The position numbers were made by a program, and so were the translations under genes. The notes under the pieces were generated by a model. That model was not told the origin of the DNA and searched no databases. It saw only the letters and a list, made by a program, of their open reading frames with translations. Source: Treponemataceae bacterium (GTDB taxonomy: Bacteria > Spirochaetota > Spirochaetia > Treponematales > Treponemataceae). Taken from it: a DNA stretch of 64,000 nt. Location: the NCBI GenBank assembly GCA_024402495.1, contig JAKSTR010000001.1:58430-122429 (forward strand), written 5' to 3'. Shown here in pieces: positions 16,280 through 24,787 of the stretch; positions within the stretch are counted from its first letter, which is position 1, and each line of letters begins with the position of its first letter.

Positions 16280-19200
16280 ATGCTTCTGTTTATGCTTACT
16301 ATAGAAAACTTTTGGCAAAACCCTGAAATACAATCAATTGGCAGGCTTGGCATGCACAGCCCTATGCTGCCGTGGAAAAATGCAGACCTTGCTCAGGCAG
16401 ATGCGGCTTCCGGGCCTGAATACCGTGACCTGGATAAAAACGAACGTTTTTTAAGTCTGAACGGCGAATGTCAGTTCTGTTTATTGCAAAACCCGAAACA
16501 GGCAGACGACGAAAAACTGAAAAACTGGTCAACGGCTTCTTATGATTCTGCCGGATGGCAAAAAATAAAAATACCCGGCACGTGGTCACGGCAGGGCTTT
16601 GACAAGCCGCATTACACCAACGTAATCATGCCTTTTGCAAACCAGCCGCCTTTTGTACCGGACGAAAACCCGACGGGGCTGCACAAAATCAGCTTTACGA
16701 TACCCCAAAACTGGAAAGGCAGGCGCGTGGTTCTGCACGTTGGTTCTGCCGAAAGCGTTCTTTTAGTTTACGTAAACGGCAATTTTGCAGGGCTTTCCAA
16801 AGACAGCCGCCTGCCTGCCGAATTTGACATTACGCGTTTTTTAACTGAAAACGGCGAACAGTGCCTTGGTCTTATGGTGGTGCGCTACAGCGATGCAAGC
16901 TTTGTAGAAGACCAGGACCAGTGGTGGTTTGGCGGCATTCACCGCGACGTGTATCTTTACTGCACCGAAGATTTCTGGATTGAAGACGTAAGCGCTTTAA
17001 GTACCGTAAAAGGCGAAGGCGAAAACCTTAAAGCCCGTACAAATCTTTGCGTTACCGTCGGCACAAAAGAACCGGAACAGAACGGCAAAACATTCTGCAT
17101 AAAATGGAAGGTTTGCCCGGTTTCTGGCGACGGCTGCACAACCGGCGAACCGGTTTTAAGCGAAAGCGAAAACTTTACAATCAATTTCAGGCAGAACTGC
17201 AACCAGCTTTACAGGACTTTAACTTTCAGCAACCCGGCGCTATGGAGCAGCGAAGCACCGAACCGCTATGTTTTAACCGTAGAATTATACGGCGGCGAAA
17301 ATCTGGATACATTAATAGAAGCAAAAGCCTGCTGCGTAGCTTACCGCAGCGTGGAAATTAAAGACCGCCAGCTTTTAATAAACGGAAAAGCCGTTTACAT
17401 AAAAGGCGCCAACCGCCACGAACACGATGAAGTTACCGGCAAAACCTTAAGCACCGCTTCTATGGTTCGCGATATTGAGCTTTTAAAACAGTACAATTTC
17501 AACGCGGTGCGCACCTGCCACTACCCCAACGACGAGCGCTGGTACGAACTTTGCGACAAATACGGTCTGTATCTTATAGACGAAGCAAATATAGAAAACC
17601 ACTGCTATTACGATTTCCCTTCGCGAAGCCAGGCGTGGGCAAATGCCTATACCCAGCGCGTTCAGCGTATGGTTCTGCGCGACAAAAATCACGCAAGCAT
17701 AATAATCTGGTCGCTGGGTAACGAAAGCGGTCACGGCGCAAACCACGAAATGCTTTACGCGTGGTGCAAAAGTTTTGACGATACCCGAATCGTACATTAC
17801 GAAGGCGCAGTGCGTCCGGCATGGGGTCAGGGCAATTATACAATAGAATCTTTGCAGCGCGGCAAAGCCTGTACCGACCTTGTTGCGCCGATGTATCCGG
17901 CAATTGATTTGATTACCGAATTTGCCCGAACCATTCCGGATCACCGTCCGCTTATCATGTGCGAATATTCCCACGCAATGGGCAATTCAAACGGCAGCCT
18001 TAAAGATTACTGGAAAGCCATAAAAGAAAACCGCGGCTTGCAGGGCGGCTTTATATGGGACTGGGTAGAACAGGGCTTGCTGGAAACCGACCCCAAAACA
18101 GGTGAAAAATATTACACCTACGGCGGCGATTACGGCGATTTGCCAAGCGATTTTGACTTTTGCCTTAACGGGCTTGTCATGCCAGACCGGCAGCCCAAAC
18201 CGGCAATGGCAGAATGCTTTAAGGTTTTCCAGCCGGTAGAGCTTTTGCCCGTACACCCGGAACAGGGCATTTTTGCCGTTAAAAACGAAATGGACTTTAC
18301 CGACGCAAGTATTTTTAATTTGCGCTGGCAGCTTTTGTGCAACGGCAAAAATATTTTTGAAAAAATTACAGAACTGCCGCCAGTTCTGCCCGGCAAAACC
18401 GAACAGATTGTTCTTGATTTTGCAGAAGAAATTGCAAAACTGCCCCGGAATGCAGAAATTGTTTTGCACGCAGAATTTCTGTACAAAACCGATATGTGGT
18501 TTGGAATGTGCAAAGCCGGAACAAGCGCCGGTTTCAGTCAGGCGGTTTTGCAGAACGGCAGCATAGAAGGCTATCTGGGCGAATTAACCGGCGCGGCTTT
18601 TAGCGAAGCTTCACTTGAAAAACAGAATGCCGGCGATATTCTGGCAGAGTTTAACCATAAAGTTTGCAAAAGCGCTTTTGAGCCCAGCCTGTGGCGCTGC
18701 CCGACCGAAAACGACGGCATAAAAACATTCCTGCATCTGCGCGGCAACCCGGACGCAACATTCTATTTTGAAAACAAGGCTTGCTTTTACTGGATTGACC
18801 TTGATTTGGAACACATGGAAATTGTGCCGGTAAGCGTACCTTGCGACGATAAAAAAGACTTCTGCATCGAATACGTTCTAAAAGCCGGCAAAAACTGCGC
18901 CGCTTCAAGCCCGTTTGCAGGCAAGCCGCTTGGCAGCTGCACCGTATACTGGCAGGCATTCTGCGCCGGCGGCAAAAAACTTTTAAAAGCCGACGTGCAG
19001 TTTAACCTCGATTCAGATTTGCCGGAACTTGCAAAAATCGGCTTAACCTGTTCTGTCAGCGCAAATATCAGCAGCGTTTGCTGGTACGGCGCAGGCAAAG
19101 AAGAAAGCTACTGCGACCGCGACGCCGGTGCAGCACTCGGCTTGTATCAAAGCGCACCGGAAGATATGGAGTTTGCCTATATCGTTCCGCAGGAAAGCGG

Positions 19201-19489
19201 CAACCGCACCGGCATCCGGTTTGCCAGATTAAGCGGCGAGAACGGTTTTTCTTTTGCAGCCCAAAAACCTGTAAATTTCAGCGTGGCAAAACATACCGCC
19301 AGCGACTTGTGGAAATGCCGCCACACCTGCGAACTAACGCCAACAAACCGGGGCGAAAACGCCCGTTTCGTATTGAATATTGATTTTGCCCAGCGCGGCG
19401 TAGGTACAGCAACCTGCGGTCCTGATACGCTGGAACAGTACAAAATACGTCCGGGCATATACCGAAATACTCTGTGGTTTGTCTGGTAG
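16280..19489 (+). CDS. lacZ: Beta-galactosidase, glycoside hydrolase family 2
   Basis: The 1069-residue protein matches the length and order of LacZ-type GH2 enzymes. It has an N-terminal jelly-roll sugar-binding domain (DQDQWWFGGIHRDVYLY), an immunoglobulin-like domain, a TIM barrel, a second Ig-like domain and a C-terminal super-sandwich. The acid/base is E482 in GNESGHG and the nucleophile E562 in MCEYSHAMGN. No signal peptide is present, so it hydrolyses imported beta-galactosides in the cytoplasm. It is divergent from the ABC importer. Neither start has a Shine-Dalgarno; ATG at 16292 is an alternative and has TATGCT 7 nt upstream, which would fit a leaderless start. Confidence 0.93.
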   Translation: MLLFMLTIENFWQNPEIQSIGRLGMHSPMLPWKNADLAQADAASGPEYRDLDKNERFLSLNGECQFCLLQNPKQADDEKLKNWSTASYDSAGWQKIKIPGTWSRQGFDKPHYTNVIMPFANQPPFVPDENPTGLHKISFTIPQNWKGRRVVLHVGSAESVLLVYVNGNFAGLSKDSRLPAEFDITRFLTENGEQCLGLMVVRYSDASFVEDQDQWWFGGIHRDVYLYCTEDFWIEDVSALSTVKGEGENLKARTNLCVTVGTKEPEQNGKTFCIKWKVCPVSGDGCTTGEPVLSESENFTINFRQNCNQLYRTLTFSNPALWSSEAPNRYVLTVELYGGENLDTLIEAKACCVAYRSVEIKDRQLLINGKAVYIKGANRHEHDEVTGKTLSTASMVRDIELLKQYNFNAVRTCHYPNDERWYELCDKYGLYLIDEANIENHCYYDFPSRSQAWANAYTQRVQRMVLRDKNHASIIIWSLGNESGHGANHEMLYAWCKSFDDTRIVHYEGAVRPAWGQGNYTIESLQRGKACTDLVAPMYPAIDLITEFARTIPDHRPLIMCEYSHAMGNSNGSLKDYWKAIKENRGLQGGFIWDWVEQGLLETDPKTGEKYYTYGGDYGDLPSDFDFCLNGLVMPDRQPKPAMAECFKVFQPVELLPVHPEQGIFAVKNEMDFTDASIFNLRWQLLCNGKNIFEKITELPPVLPGKTEQIVLDFAEEIAKLPRNAEIVLHAEFLYKTDMWFGMCKAGTSAGFSQAVLQNGSIEGYLGELTGAAFSEASLEKQNAGDILAEFNHKVCKSAFEPSLWRCPTENDGIKTFLHLRGNPDATFYFENKACFYWIDLDLEHMEIVPVSVPCDDKKDFCIEYVLKAGKNCAASSPFAGKPLGSCTVYWQAFCAGGKKLLKADVQFNLDSDLPELAKIGLTCSVSANISSVCWYGAGKEESYCDRDAGAALGLYQSAPEDMEFAYIVPQESGNRTGIRFARLSGENGFSFAAQKPVNFSVAKHTASDLWKCRHTCELTPTNRGENARFVLNIDFAQRGVGTATCGPDTLEQYKIRPGIYRNTLWFVW

Positions 19490-19506
19490 TCAAAATTCCA
19501 TTCTCC

Positions 19507-19583
19507 AAAAAGGGTGTCTGACAAGCTGAAAAAAGTGTCATGCGGAACAAATCCTGCATGACAGACTTTTCAGACATCCTTTT
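19507..19583. terminator. Nested hairpin terminator
   Basis: AAGGGTGTCTGA and TCAGACATCCTT form the outer stem and TGTCATGC with GCATGACA an inner stem, followed by TTTCTTTTTTT. It lies just after the beta-galactosidase stop. The inner part resembles the dispersed GGAATGACA-type repeats. Confidence 0.65.
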
Positions 19584-19640
19584 CTTTTTTTCTGCCAAAC
19601 GGCAATTTTTAAGGCTTAAAAGCCTTGGCAGAAACCTTAA

Positions 19641-19675
19641 TTGAAAAAAAGCGGCATAAAAGCTAAAATTGCCCC
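19641..19675 (+). promoter_or_regulatory. Predicted leaderless promoter
   Basis: TTGAAA (19641-19646), 17 bp, TAAAAT (19664-19669), then 6 nt to the ATG at 19676. There is no Shine-Dalgarno. Confidence 0.6.
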
Positions 19676-20269
19676 ATGACCTATTACTATAATTTCAAGA
19701 CAAACAGCAAGCGTTTTCAAATGTATGCTTTGTGCGTAGCTTGCGTTGCAGCAGGCGCGGCAACATTTTTAATTGCAACCCCGGTAACCGGCGTAATTGC
19801 CACCGGCGCAGGCATCTGGGCAGCCAGCTTTATTTTAAAAACCATCGGCAACATAAAAAAATCGCGCATCGTAACCTATACCGAAGGCTTTACAGCCTAT
19901 TTAACAAACGGCGATACCATGGAATTTAAATGGGAAGACATAACCCACGCCGGACACATAACAGGCGGCGAACAGAACGGCTATCTGTTTGCCTACGCCG
20001 AAGCGGAAGACCGCATTATACGCCTGCCGCCGATATTCTTTAATTTTGACGATTTTGCGCTGGAACTGAAAGAACACACCCCGTTTCAGGAATATGAACT
20101 GAAAAGCGGCGAAACAATTCAGGCATACCTTAAGGCGCTTTTAGTGCCGGAAACGGAAGACGCAGACGAAAGTACAGAAACCGAAGATGCGGAAAATGCA
20201 GAAGAACCTGCCGGCAGCAGCGAAGAAGCCGCCGTAAATTCCGCAGACGAAGGCGAAGAAGAAAACTGA
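19676..20269 (+). CDS. Membrane protein with PH-like domain and acidic tail
   Basis: This 197-residue protein has two close hydrophobic helices (about residues 15-55), then a strand-rich segment. That segment (RIVTYTEGFTAYLTNGDTM, then FKWEDITHAG) resembles bacterial PH-like or YcxB-type domains. The last ~40 residues are extremely acidic (repeated Glu, Asp and Ala), probably disordered. No enzyme motif is visible. It is a monocistronic gene with its own predicted leaderless promoter and a terminator right after it. The function is unknown. Confidence 0.8.
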   Translation: MTYYYNFKTNSKRFQMYALCVACVAAGAATFLIATPVTGVIATGAGIWAASFILKTIGNIKKSRIVTYTEGFTAYLTNGDTMEFKWEDITHAGHITGGEQNGYLFAYAEAEDRIIRLPPIFFNFDDFALELKEHTPFQEYELKSGETIQAYLKALLVPETEDADESTETEDAENAEEPAGSSEEAAVNSADEGEEEN

Positions 20270-20295
20270 AAACAGCCGCCGCATTTCTTTTAAAG

Positions 20296-20340
20296 ATGCG
20301 CTTTATTGAAAAATAAGGCGCATTTTTGTATGCTTTTTGC
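20296..20340 (+). promoter_or_regulatory. Overlapping terminator hairpin and leaderless hisD promoter
   Basis: The hairpin ATGCGCTTTATT (20296-20307) with AATAAGGCGCAT (20312-20323) and T5 ends the upstream gene. Within the same DNA, TTGAAA (20306-20311), 17 bp and TATGCT (20329-20334) form a promoter whose -10 ends 6 nt before the hisD ATG. One 45-bp stretch thus appears to end one gene and start the next. Confidence 0.6.
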
Positions 20341-21678
20341 ATGGAACTTATAAAAACGATTTTGTCGTCTCAATTAGACGATTCTTTTTTTTCAACAACA
20401 CGCCTTGGTTCAACTGTAGAAAATTCTAATGTTTCTGCAACAGTTGCCCAGATTATTGCCGACGTACAGAAAGACGGCGACGCCGCAATTAAAAACTACG
20501 CAAGCCGCTTCGACAAAGCTTCGCCCGATTCTCTTTTAATTTCCAAAGAAGACTTGCAGCACGCAAAAGACGAATTACAGAAAAACAATCCGGAACTTTA
20601 CAAATCGCTCTGCCTTTCGCGGGATTTGGCGATGGAATTTGCCGCAAAACAGAAAGACTGCTTTACCGATTTTGAATGCGAACTGCGCCCCGGACTGATT
20701 ACCGGGCAGAAAACCATTCCGGTAGAAAGAGCCGGGATTTACGTTCCGGCAGGTCGTTTTCCGCTGCTTTCCAGCGTAATCATGTGCCTTACCCCGGCAA
20801 AAGCCGCCGGCTGTACCGAAACCGTGCTTTGTACTCCGCCACGTCCGCACCCGGCAAACCCGGCACTGCCCTACGCTGATACCGGCATTATGGCGGCAGC
20901 TGCAATCTGCGGCGCAGACAAGGTTTTTGCCTGCGGCGGTGCACAGGCAATTGCGGCAATGGCTTACGGCACGCAAAGCATTCCGCGCTGCGACGTTATT
21001 GCAGGTCCGGGCAACAAGTTCGTTGCCGAAGCCAAGCGCCTTGTATACGGTCAGTGCGGCATTGACATGGTTGCAGGTCCTACGGAAGTTTTCATTATTG
21101 CCGATGAAACCGCGCACCCGGCATGGGTTGCCGCCGATATGCTTGCACAGGCAGAACACGACATTGACGCACAGGCTGTTCTGGTTTGCCAGAGCACTTC
21201 TTTTGCTGAAAAGGTAAAAGCCGAACTTGCCAAACAGCTTGAAACGCTGGCAACGGCACAAACTGCAAAAGAAAGCCTGAACCGCCACGGCTGCATTATT
21301 ATAGAAGAAAACCTTGAAAAAGCCGCCCTTATTGCAAACCGCAAAGCCCCGGAACACCTTGAGCTGGCTTTGGACGCAGGAGAAATGCGCGACAGTCTGG
21401 CAAAAATGGTTCGCAATTACGGGTCGCTGTTTATCGGGCACGAAGCCGCCGAAGTTTTGGGCGATTATGCCGCAGGGTTAAACCACACTTTGCCAACCAG
21501 CGGTTCGGCACGGTTTACCGGCGGTCTTTCGGTAAGGGTTTTCTTAAAAACCGTTACAACCTTGCGCGCCAAAGGCAACGCCGGCGACGGTTACATCAAT
21601 TCGCTTAAAGCCGCAAACGTTTTGGGCACAACCGAAGGCCTGGAAGGTCACGCCGCTGCTGCAAGAATCAGACTTTAA
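20341..21678 (+). CDS. hisD: Histidinol dehydrogenase
   Basis: The protein is 445 residues from ATG 20341; an upstream in-frame ATG at 20326 lies before the expected transcription start. HisD oxidises L-histidinol to histidine in two NAD-dependent steps. Family signatures are intact: ERAGIYVPAGRFPLLSSVIM, then IAGPGNKFVAEAKR, MVAGPTEVFIIAD, the zinc-site motif QAEHDIDAQ, APEHLEL, and LNHTLPTSGSARFTGGLSV. No other his gene is nearby, so either the pathway genes are dispersed or it has a paralogous role; the sequence alone favours true HisD. Confidence 0.88.
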   Translation: MELIKTILSSQLDDSFFSTTRLGSTVENSNVSATVAQIIADVQKDGDAAIKNYASRFDKASPDSLLISKEDLQHAKDELQKNNPELYKSLCLSRDLAMEFAAKQKDCFTDFECELRPGLITGQKTIPVERAGIYVPAGRFPLLSSVIMCLTPAKAAGCTETVLCTPPRPHPANPALPYADTGIMAAAAICGADKVFACGGAQAIAAMAYGTQSIPRCDVIAGPGNKFVAEAKRLVYGQCGIDMVAGPTEVFIIADETAHPAWVAADMLAQAEHDIDAQAVLVCQSTSFAEKVKAELAKQLETLATAQTAKESLNRHGCIIIEENLEKAALIANRKAPEHLELALDAGEMRDSLAKMVRNYGSLFIGHEAAEVLGDYAAGLNHTLPTSGSARFTGGLSVRVFLKTVTTLRAKGNAGDGYINSLKAANVLGTTEGLEGHAAAARIRL

Positions 21679-21690
21679 TAAGGATTGAAT

Positions 21691-22113
21691 ATGAAAATTG
21701 CAGTTACTTACGAAAACGGCGAAGTTTTTCAGCATTTCGGGCATACAAAGCAGTTTAAGATTTACAGCGTTGAAAACGGAACGGTTGTAGACAGCCAGAT
21801 TATAGAAACAAACGGCGCCGGACACGGTGCGCTGGCAGATTTTTTGAAAAATAACGGCGTAACAAGCCTGATTTGCGGCGGCATTGGCGGCGGTGCACAG
21901 GCTGCGCTAAAAGAAGCAAATATAGTTTTTTACGGCGGCGTAAACGCACAGGCAGATGCCGCAGTAGAAGCCCTACTTAAAGGCAATTTGCAGTTCAATC
22001 CGAATGTTGAATGCAGCCACCACGGTCATGGAGAAAACCACAGCTGCGGCAGCCACAGTTGCCACAGCCAGGAAGAAAAACCTGCAATGCCCAAAGTAGG
22101 CATAAAACTATAA
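21691..22113 (+). CDS. NifX/NifB-domain (dinitrogenase cofactor-type) protein with His/Cys tail
   Basis: The start is ATG 21691 after AAGGA. The 140-residue protein is a single NifX/NifB-C-type domain: MKIAVTYENGEVFQHFGHTKQF, then ICGGIGGGAQAALKEANI. This is the ribonuclease H-like fold that binds iron-sulphur or iron-molybdenum clusters in nitrogenase and related systems. The C-terminal ~30 residues are rich in His and Cys (SHHGHGENHSCGSHSCHS), a plausible metal-holding tail. It sits 12 bp after hisD, probably cotranscribed. No nif genes are present, so a general Fe-S or metal carrier role is inferred. Confidence 0.85.
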   Translation: MKIAVTYENGEVFQHFGHTKQFKIYSVENGTVVDSQIIETNGAGHGALADFLKNNGVTSLICGGIGGGAQAALKEANIVFYGGVNAQADAAVEALLKGNLQFNPNVECSHHGHGENHSCGSHSCHSQEEKPAMPKVGIKL

Positions 22114-22151
22114 GTTTTGCAGAACTATTAAAAACCGCACGATATTTATAC

Positions 22152-22185
22152 AAAAAAAGAAGAGCCAACGCTCTTCTTTTTTTGT
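22152..22185 (+). terminator. Strong rho-independent terminator
   Basis: AAAAAAAGAAGAGC-CAAC-GCTCTTCTTTTTTT, a 14-bp stem. It ends the hisD and NifX-like unit. Confidence 0.85.
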
Positions 22186-22210
22186 CCGCACAAACGCATT
22201 ATTCACTTTA

Positions 22211-22239
22211 TTGATTTTGTAATGCACTTGCTTTATTAT
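22211..22239 (+). promoter_or_regulatory. Promoter of DinJ/YoeB-type operon
   Basis: TTGATT (22211-22216), 17 bp, TATTAT (22234-22239). It lies 19 bp before the antitoxin start. Confidence 0.5.
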
Positions 22240-22257
22240 GATTTACAGAGGATGAAT

Positions 22258-22530
22258 ATGGCACAATCTATGATTAATTTTCGCGTGGAAGATTCTGAAA
22301 AAGCAGCATTTGAAAATGTTTGCAGTGAGCTCGGTATCAGCATTTCTTCTGCATACAGAATGTTTACAAAAAAAGTAATTCGTGAAAAACGTATTCCATT
22401 TGATGTAAGCGTAGACAGTTTTTATTCTGATGCAAATATGAAAGCTATTGATAAAAGCTTGCAGCAGCTAAAAGAAGGTAAAATTGTTGTAAAAACAATA
22501 GAAGAACTGGAGCAAATGGCAGATGAGTAA
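22258..22530 (+). CDS. RelB/DinJ-family antitoxin
   Basis: The ATG at 22258 follows AGAGG by 6 nt; another ATG lies two codons upstream. The 90-residue protein starts MAQSMINFRVEDSEKAAFEN, with a ribbon-helix-helix typical of RelB/DinJ (NFRVEDSEK, then GISISSAYRMFTKKVIREKR). A C-terminal toxin-binding tail follows. It overlaps the YoeB-type toxin gene by 8 bp. It should neutralise the toxin and repress the operon. The base composition is AT-rich compared with hisD next to it, as is common for mobile toxin-antitoxin pairs. Confidence 0.9.
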   Translation: MAQSMINFRVEDSEKAAFENVCSELGISISSAYRMFTKKVIREKRIPFDVSVDSFYSDANMKAIDKSLQQLKEGKIVVKTIEELEQMADE

Positions 22531-22786
22531 AATTGTTTTTACCGAAGACGGCTGGCAGGATTATCTTTTCTGGCAACTTCAGGATAAAAAACTATTAAAA
22601 AAAATTAACGAACTATTAAAAGATATTTCAAGAGATAATTTTAACGGAATAGGAAAACCAGAACCTTTGAAAAACAGATACGGATGCTGGAGCCGCCGAA
22701 TTGACGACTGCAATCGTCTTGTTTATAAAGTTTCTGATGACCAGATTGAAGTTATTCAGTGTAAAGGCCATTACGAAGATAAATAA
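22523..22786 (+). CDS. yoeB: YoeB-family mRNA interferase toxin
   Basis: The 87-residue protein follows the YoeB/Txe pattern end to end: FTEDGWQDYLFWQLQDKKLL, then GKPEPLK, WSRRI, NRLVYKV and CKGHYEDK. The residues matching the catalytic set are E47, R65, H83 and Y84, so it should cut mRNA at the ribosome. It overlaps the antitoxin by 8 bp, implying coupled translation. A paired DinJ-like rather than YefM-like antitoxin is a recognised mixed combination. It appears intact. Confidence 0.92.
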   Translation: MSKIVFTEDGWQDYLFWQLQDKKLLKKINELLKDISRDNFNGIGKPEPLKNRYGCWSRRIDDCNRLVYKVSDDQIEVIQCKGHYEDK

Positions 22787-22844
22787 ATCCGCAGAATAAA
22801 AACGCCCTTCCTGTTTCAGTTCGCCGTATGCTTTTTTAGCACGC

Positions 22845-23060
22845 TTATTTATTTGAATCTTTCCACTGCCGGGCAAAGGCTTCCAGCTGGGTCTGGTTTT
22901 GCAGGTGCACTACGCTTACGCGGTCAGGGTTTATGCCCAGAACGCCGGTGCAAACTTTTTTAAGCGCTTCGCCCTGGGCTGCCGTATCCTGAAGCCCTTT
23001 GCGGTTTGTTCCTGACTGCGTATTTTTTAAGGATATTTCCGTCTGTTTTAAGTCTTTCAT
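22845..23060 (-). CDS. Small uncharacterised protein
   Basis: A 71-codon frame, MKDLKQTEISLKNTQSGTNR onward, has neighbour-like codon use but no convincing Shine-Dalgarno. The C-terminal half (ALKKVCTGVLGINPDRVSVV, then HLQNQTQLEAFARQW) looks like a small folded alpha-beta unit. It is convergent with the toxin operon. I do not recognise it; it may be a small treponemal protein or a remnant. The 293 bp beyond its start (23061-23353) are AT-rich non-coding DNA upstream of the GH gene. Confidence 0.4.
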   Translation of the reverse strand: MKDLKQTEISLKNTQSGTNRKGLQDTAAQGEALKKVCTGVLGINPDRVSVVHLQNQTQLEAFARQWKDSNK

Positions 23061-23353
23061 TGTAAAATAAGATACTGCTGAAACGCCAATATTGCAAAAT
23101 TTTTTACAGAACCCGGCGGCTTTAATTTTTCAATTATGGTTTATAGCTGAATAAATTGGAGTTTTGGCGCTGGCGTTTGTAGACTTTTTTTATAATTCTG
23201 CAAATTTTTCAACTAAATGCAATTATTTTCTAAAAAAAATGAATTTTTTATAAAATTTGTGATATAGTGTAAAAAGCGACTTTTGCAAAAATACAAATTG
23301 CAAAATATCAGTTAAAAAGTTAAGCGCCATTTTACGCATAAAAAGGAGTTCTT

Positions 23354-24784
23354 GTGAACAAGCGTGATTTTCCTAAAGTCCATTTTTACGATCAGGATTT
23401 TGTAGACATTTATGATAAAACCTGGTCTTGGCTGCAGGATTATTGGCTGGATCCTAAAACAGGCGAAAATTCTGTTGAAGGATATTTTCTGTACTCGTCA
23501 AATGACGAGCAGATTATTGACCAATTTGAAACCATTTTTTCTTCGTTTTTTCTTGTTTATTCTAACCGGAACTACCCGGCTAACCAAAACCTTGACTATT
23601 TTTACGCACGTCAGGAAGAAAGCGGCGCTATCCGCTGGAAGTATGACTGCAAGACAAACCAGCCTGTAACAAACGCCCAGAACCCTGAAGGCGTAGGCAT
23701 GCCGCTTTTTGCGTGGGCAGAATTCAACCTGTTCCACAAATCGGCAAACAAAAAGCGCGTAAAAGAAGTTATGGTCATTCTTGAAAAATACATGGAATGG
23801 ATTGACGCGACCTTTAAGCAGGAAAACGGTCTTTATACCTGTCCGCTTGCCGCCACAACCATGACCAATTCGCCGCGCAGTCAGGCAAAATATCTTGTAG
23901 ACTTTAACAGCGCCCTTGCAATAAACGCTCTGTACATGTCGCAGCTGGGAGACATTCTGAACGACAAGGATTTAAGCTTCAAATACAAGCGCAATTACTT
24001 TTCGCTCAAAACGCGCATCAATTCCATGATGTGGAACTCGGAAACAGGCTTTTACCACGATCTGGACGAAAACTGCGAAAAGCTGCGGACAAAAACCATC
24101 GCAGGTTTCTGGCCGATGCTTGCAGAAATTCCAAACGAAGACAAAGCCGACCGTCTTGTTGACCATCTGCTGAATCCGTGCACGTTCGGTACAGACCATC
24201 CTTTCCCAAGCCTTTCTGCCGACGAACCGGAATTCAACGAAGACGGAAACGAGTTTTGCGGAAGCGTTTATCCGCCGTTTACTTTTGTGGTTATCAAGGG
24301 TCTTGAAAGATACCAGAAATACGATCTGGCTCGCGAATGCGCAATCCGGCACCTGTACCATATTCTGGATGCACTTTTCCCGGAAGGTTCGCATTCAAAA
24401 GGCGACCTTTGGGAAGCTTACGCGCCGTGCAAATCGGGTGTGGCAAAATCGGCGGACAATCCGGAATTTCCGAAGAAACGCTACATTCACTACACCGGGC
24501 TTTCTACAATTGCCCTCATGATTGAAAACATTATCGGGCTTGCCATCAGTTTGCCGCGCAAAACCGTAGACTGGACGATACCGAACCTTGAAATTATGGG
24601 CATCGAAAACCTTTCGCTTAAACGCAACTTAATTACAATTCTTTCCAACAAAAGCCAGCGCGGCTGGGAAATTCACATGGAAAGCGAAAAATTGTATTAC
24701 TTTACAATAAATATTCTGGGCGAAAAGAAAAAAACACTGCCTATTCCGTCGGGCAAATGTTCAATGCTTATAGACAAACTTTAA
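23354..24784 (+). CDS. GH63/MGH1-like glycoside hydrolase
   Basis: Translation starts at GTG 23354, 5 nt after AAGGAG. The 476-residue protein has the (alpha/alpha)6-barrel pattern of the trehalase/GH63/mannosylglycerate hydrolase group: MMWNSETGFYHDLDENCEKL, then KTIAGFWPMLAEIP, TFGTDHPFPSLSADEP and GSVYPPFTFVVIKGLERY. No signal peptide is present, so it acts on an internal or imported glycoside. A ~75-residue C-terminal beta extension (WTIPNLEIMGIENLSLKRNL ...) completes it. The ppx gene starts 3 bp later, so the two share a transcript. The substrate is not deducible. Confidence 0.82.
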   Translation: MNKRDFPKVHFYDQDFVDIYDKTWSWLQDYWLDPKTGENSVEGYFLYSSNDEQIIDQFETIFSSFFLVYSNRNYPANQNLDYFYARQEESGAIRWKYDCKTNQPVTNAQNPEGVGMPLFAWAEFNLFHKSANKKRVKEVMVILEKYMEWIDATFKQENGLYTCPLAATTMTNSPRSQAKYLVDFNSALAINALYMSQLGDILNDKDLSFKYKRNYFSLKTRINSMMWNSETGFYHDLDENCEKLRTKTIAGFWPMLAEIPNEDKADRLVDHLLNPCTFGTDHPFPSLSADEPEFNEDGNEFCGSVYPPFTFVVIKGLERYQKYDLARECAIRHLYHILDALFPEGSHSKGDLWEAYAPCKSGVAKSADNPEFPKKRYIHYTGLSTIALMIENIIGLAISLPRKTVDWTIPNLEIMGIENLSLKRNLITILSNKSQRGWEIHMESEKLYYFTINILGEKKKTLPIPSGKCSMLIDKL

Positions 24785-24787
24785 AAT

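Noticed and set aside
20575..21441. 288-codon - strand frame within hisD
   Set aside because: Antisense shadow of a clear HisD; Cys/Arg/Asn-rich sequence without domain features.
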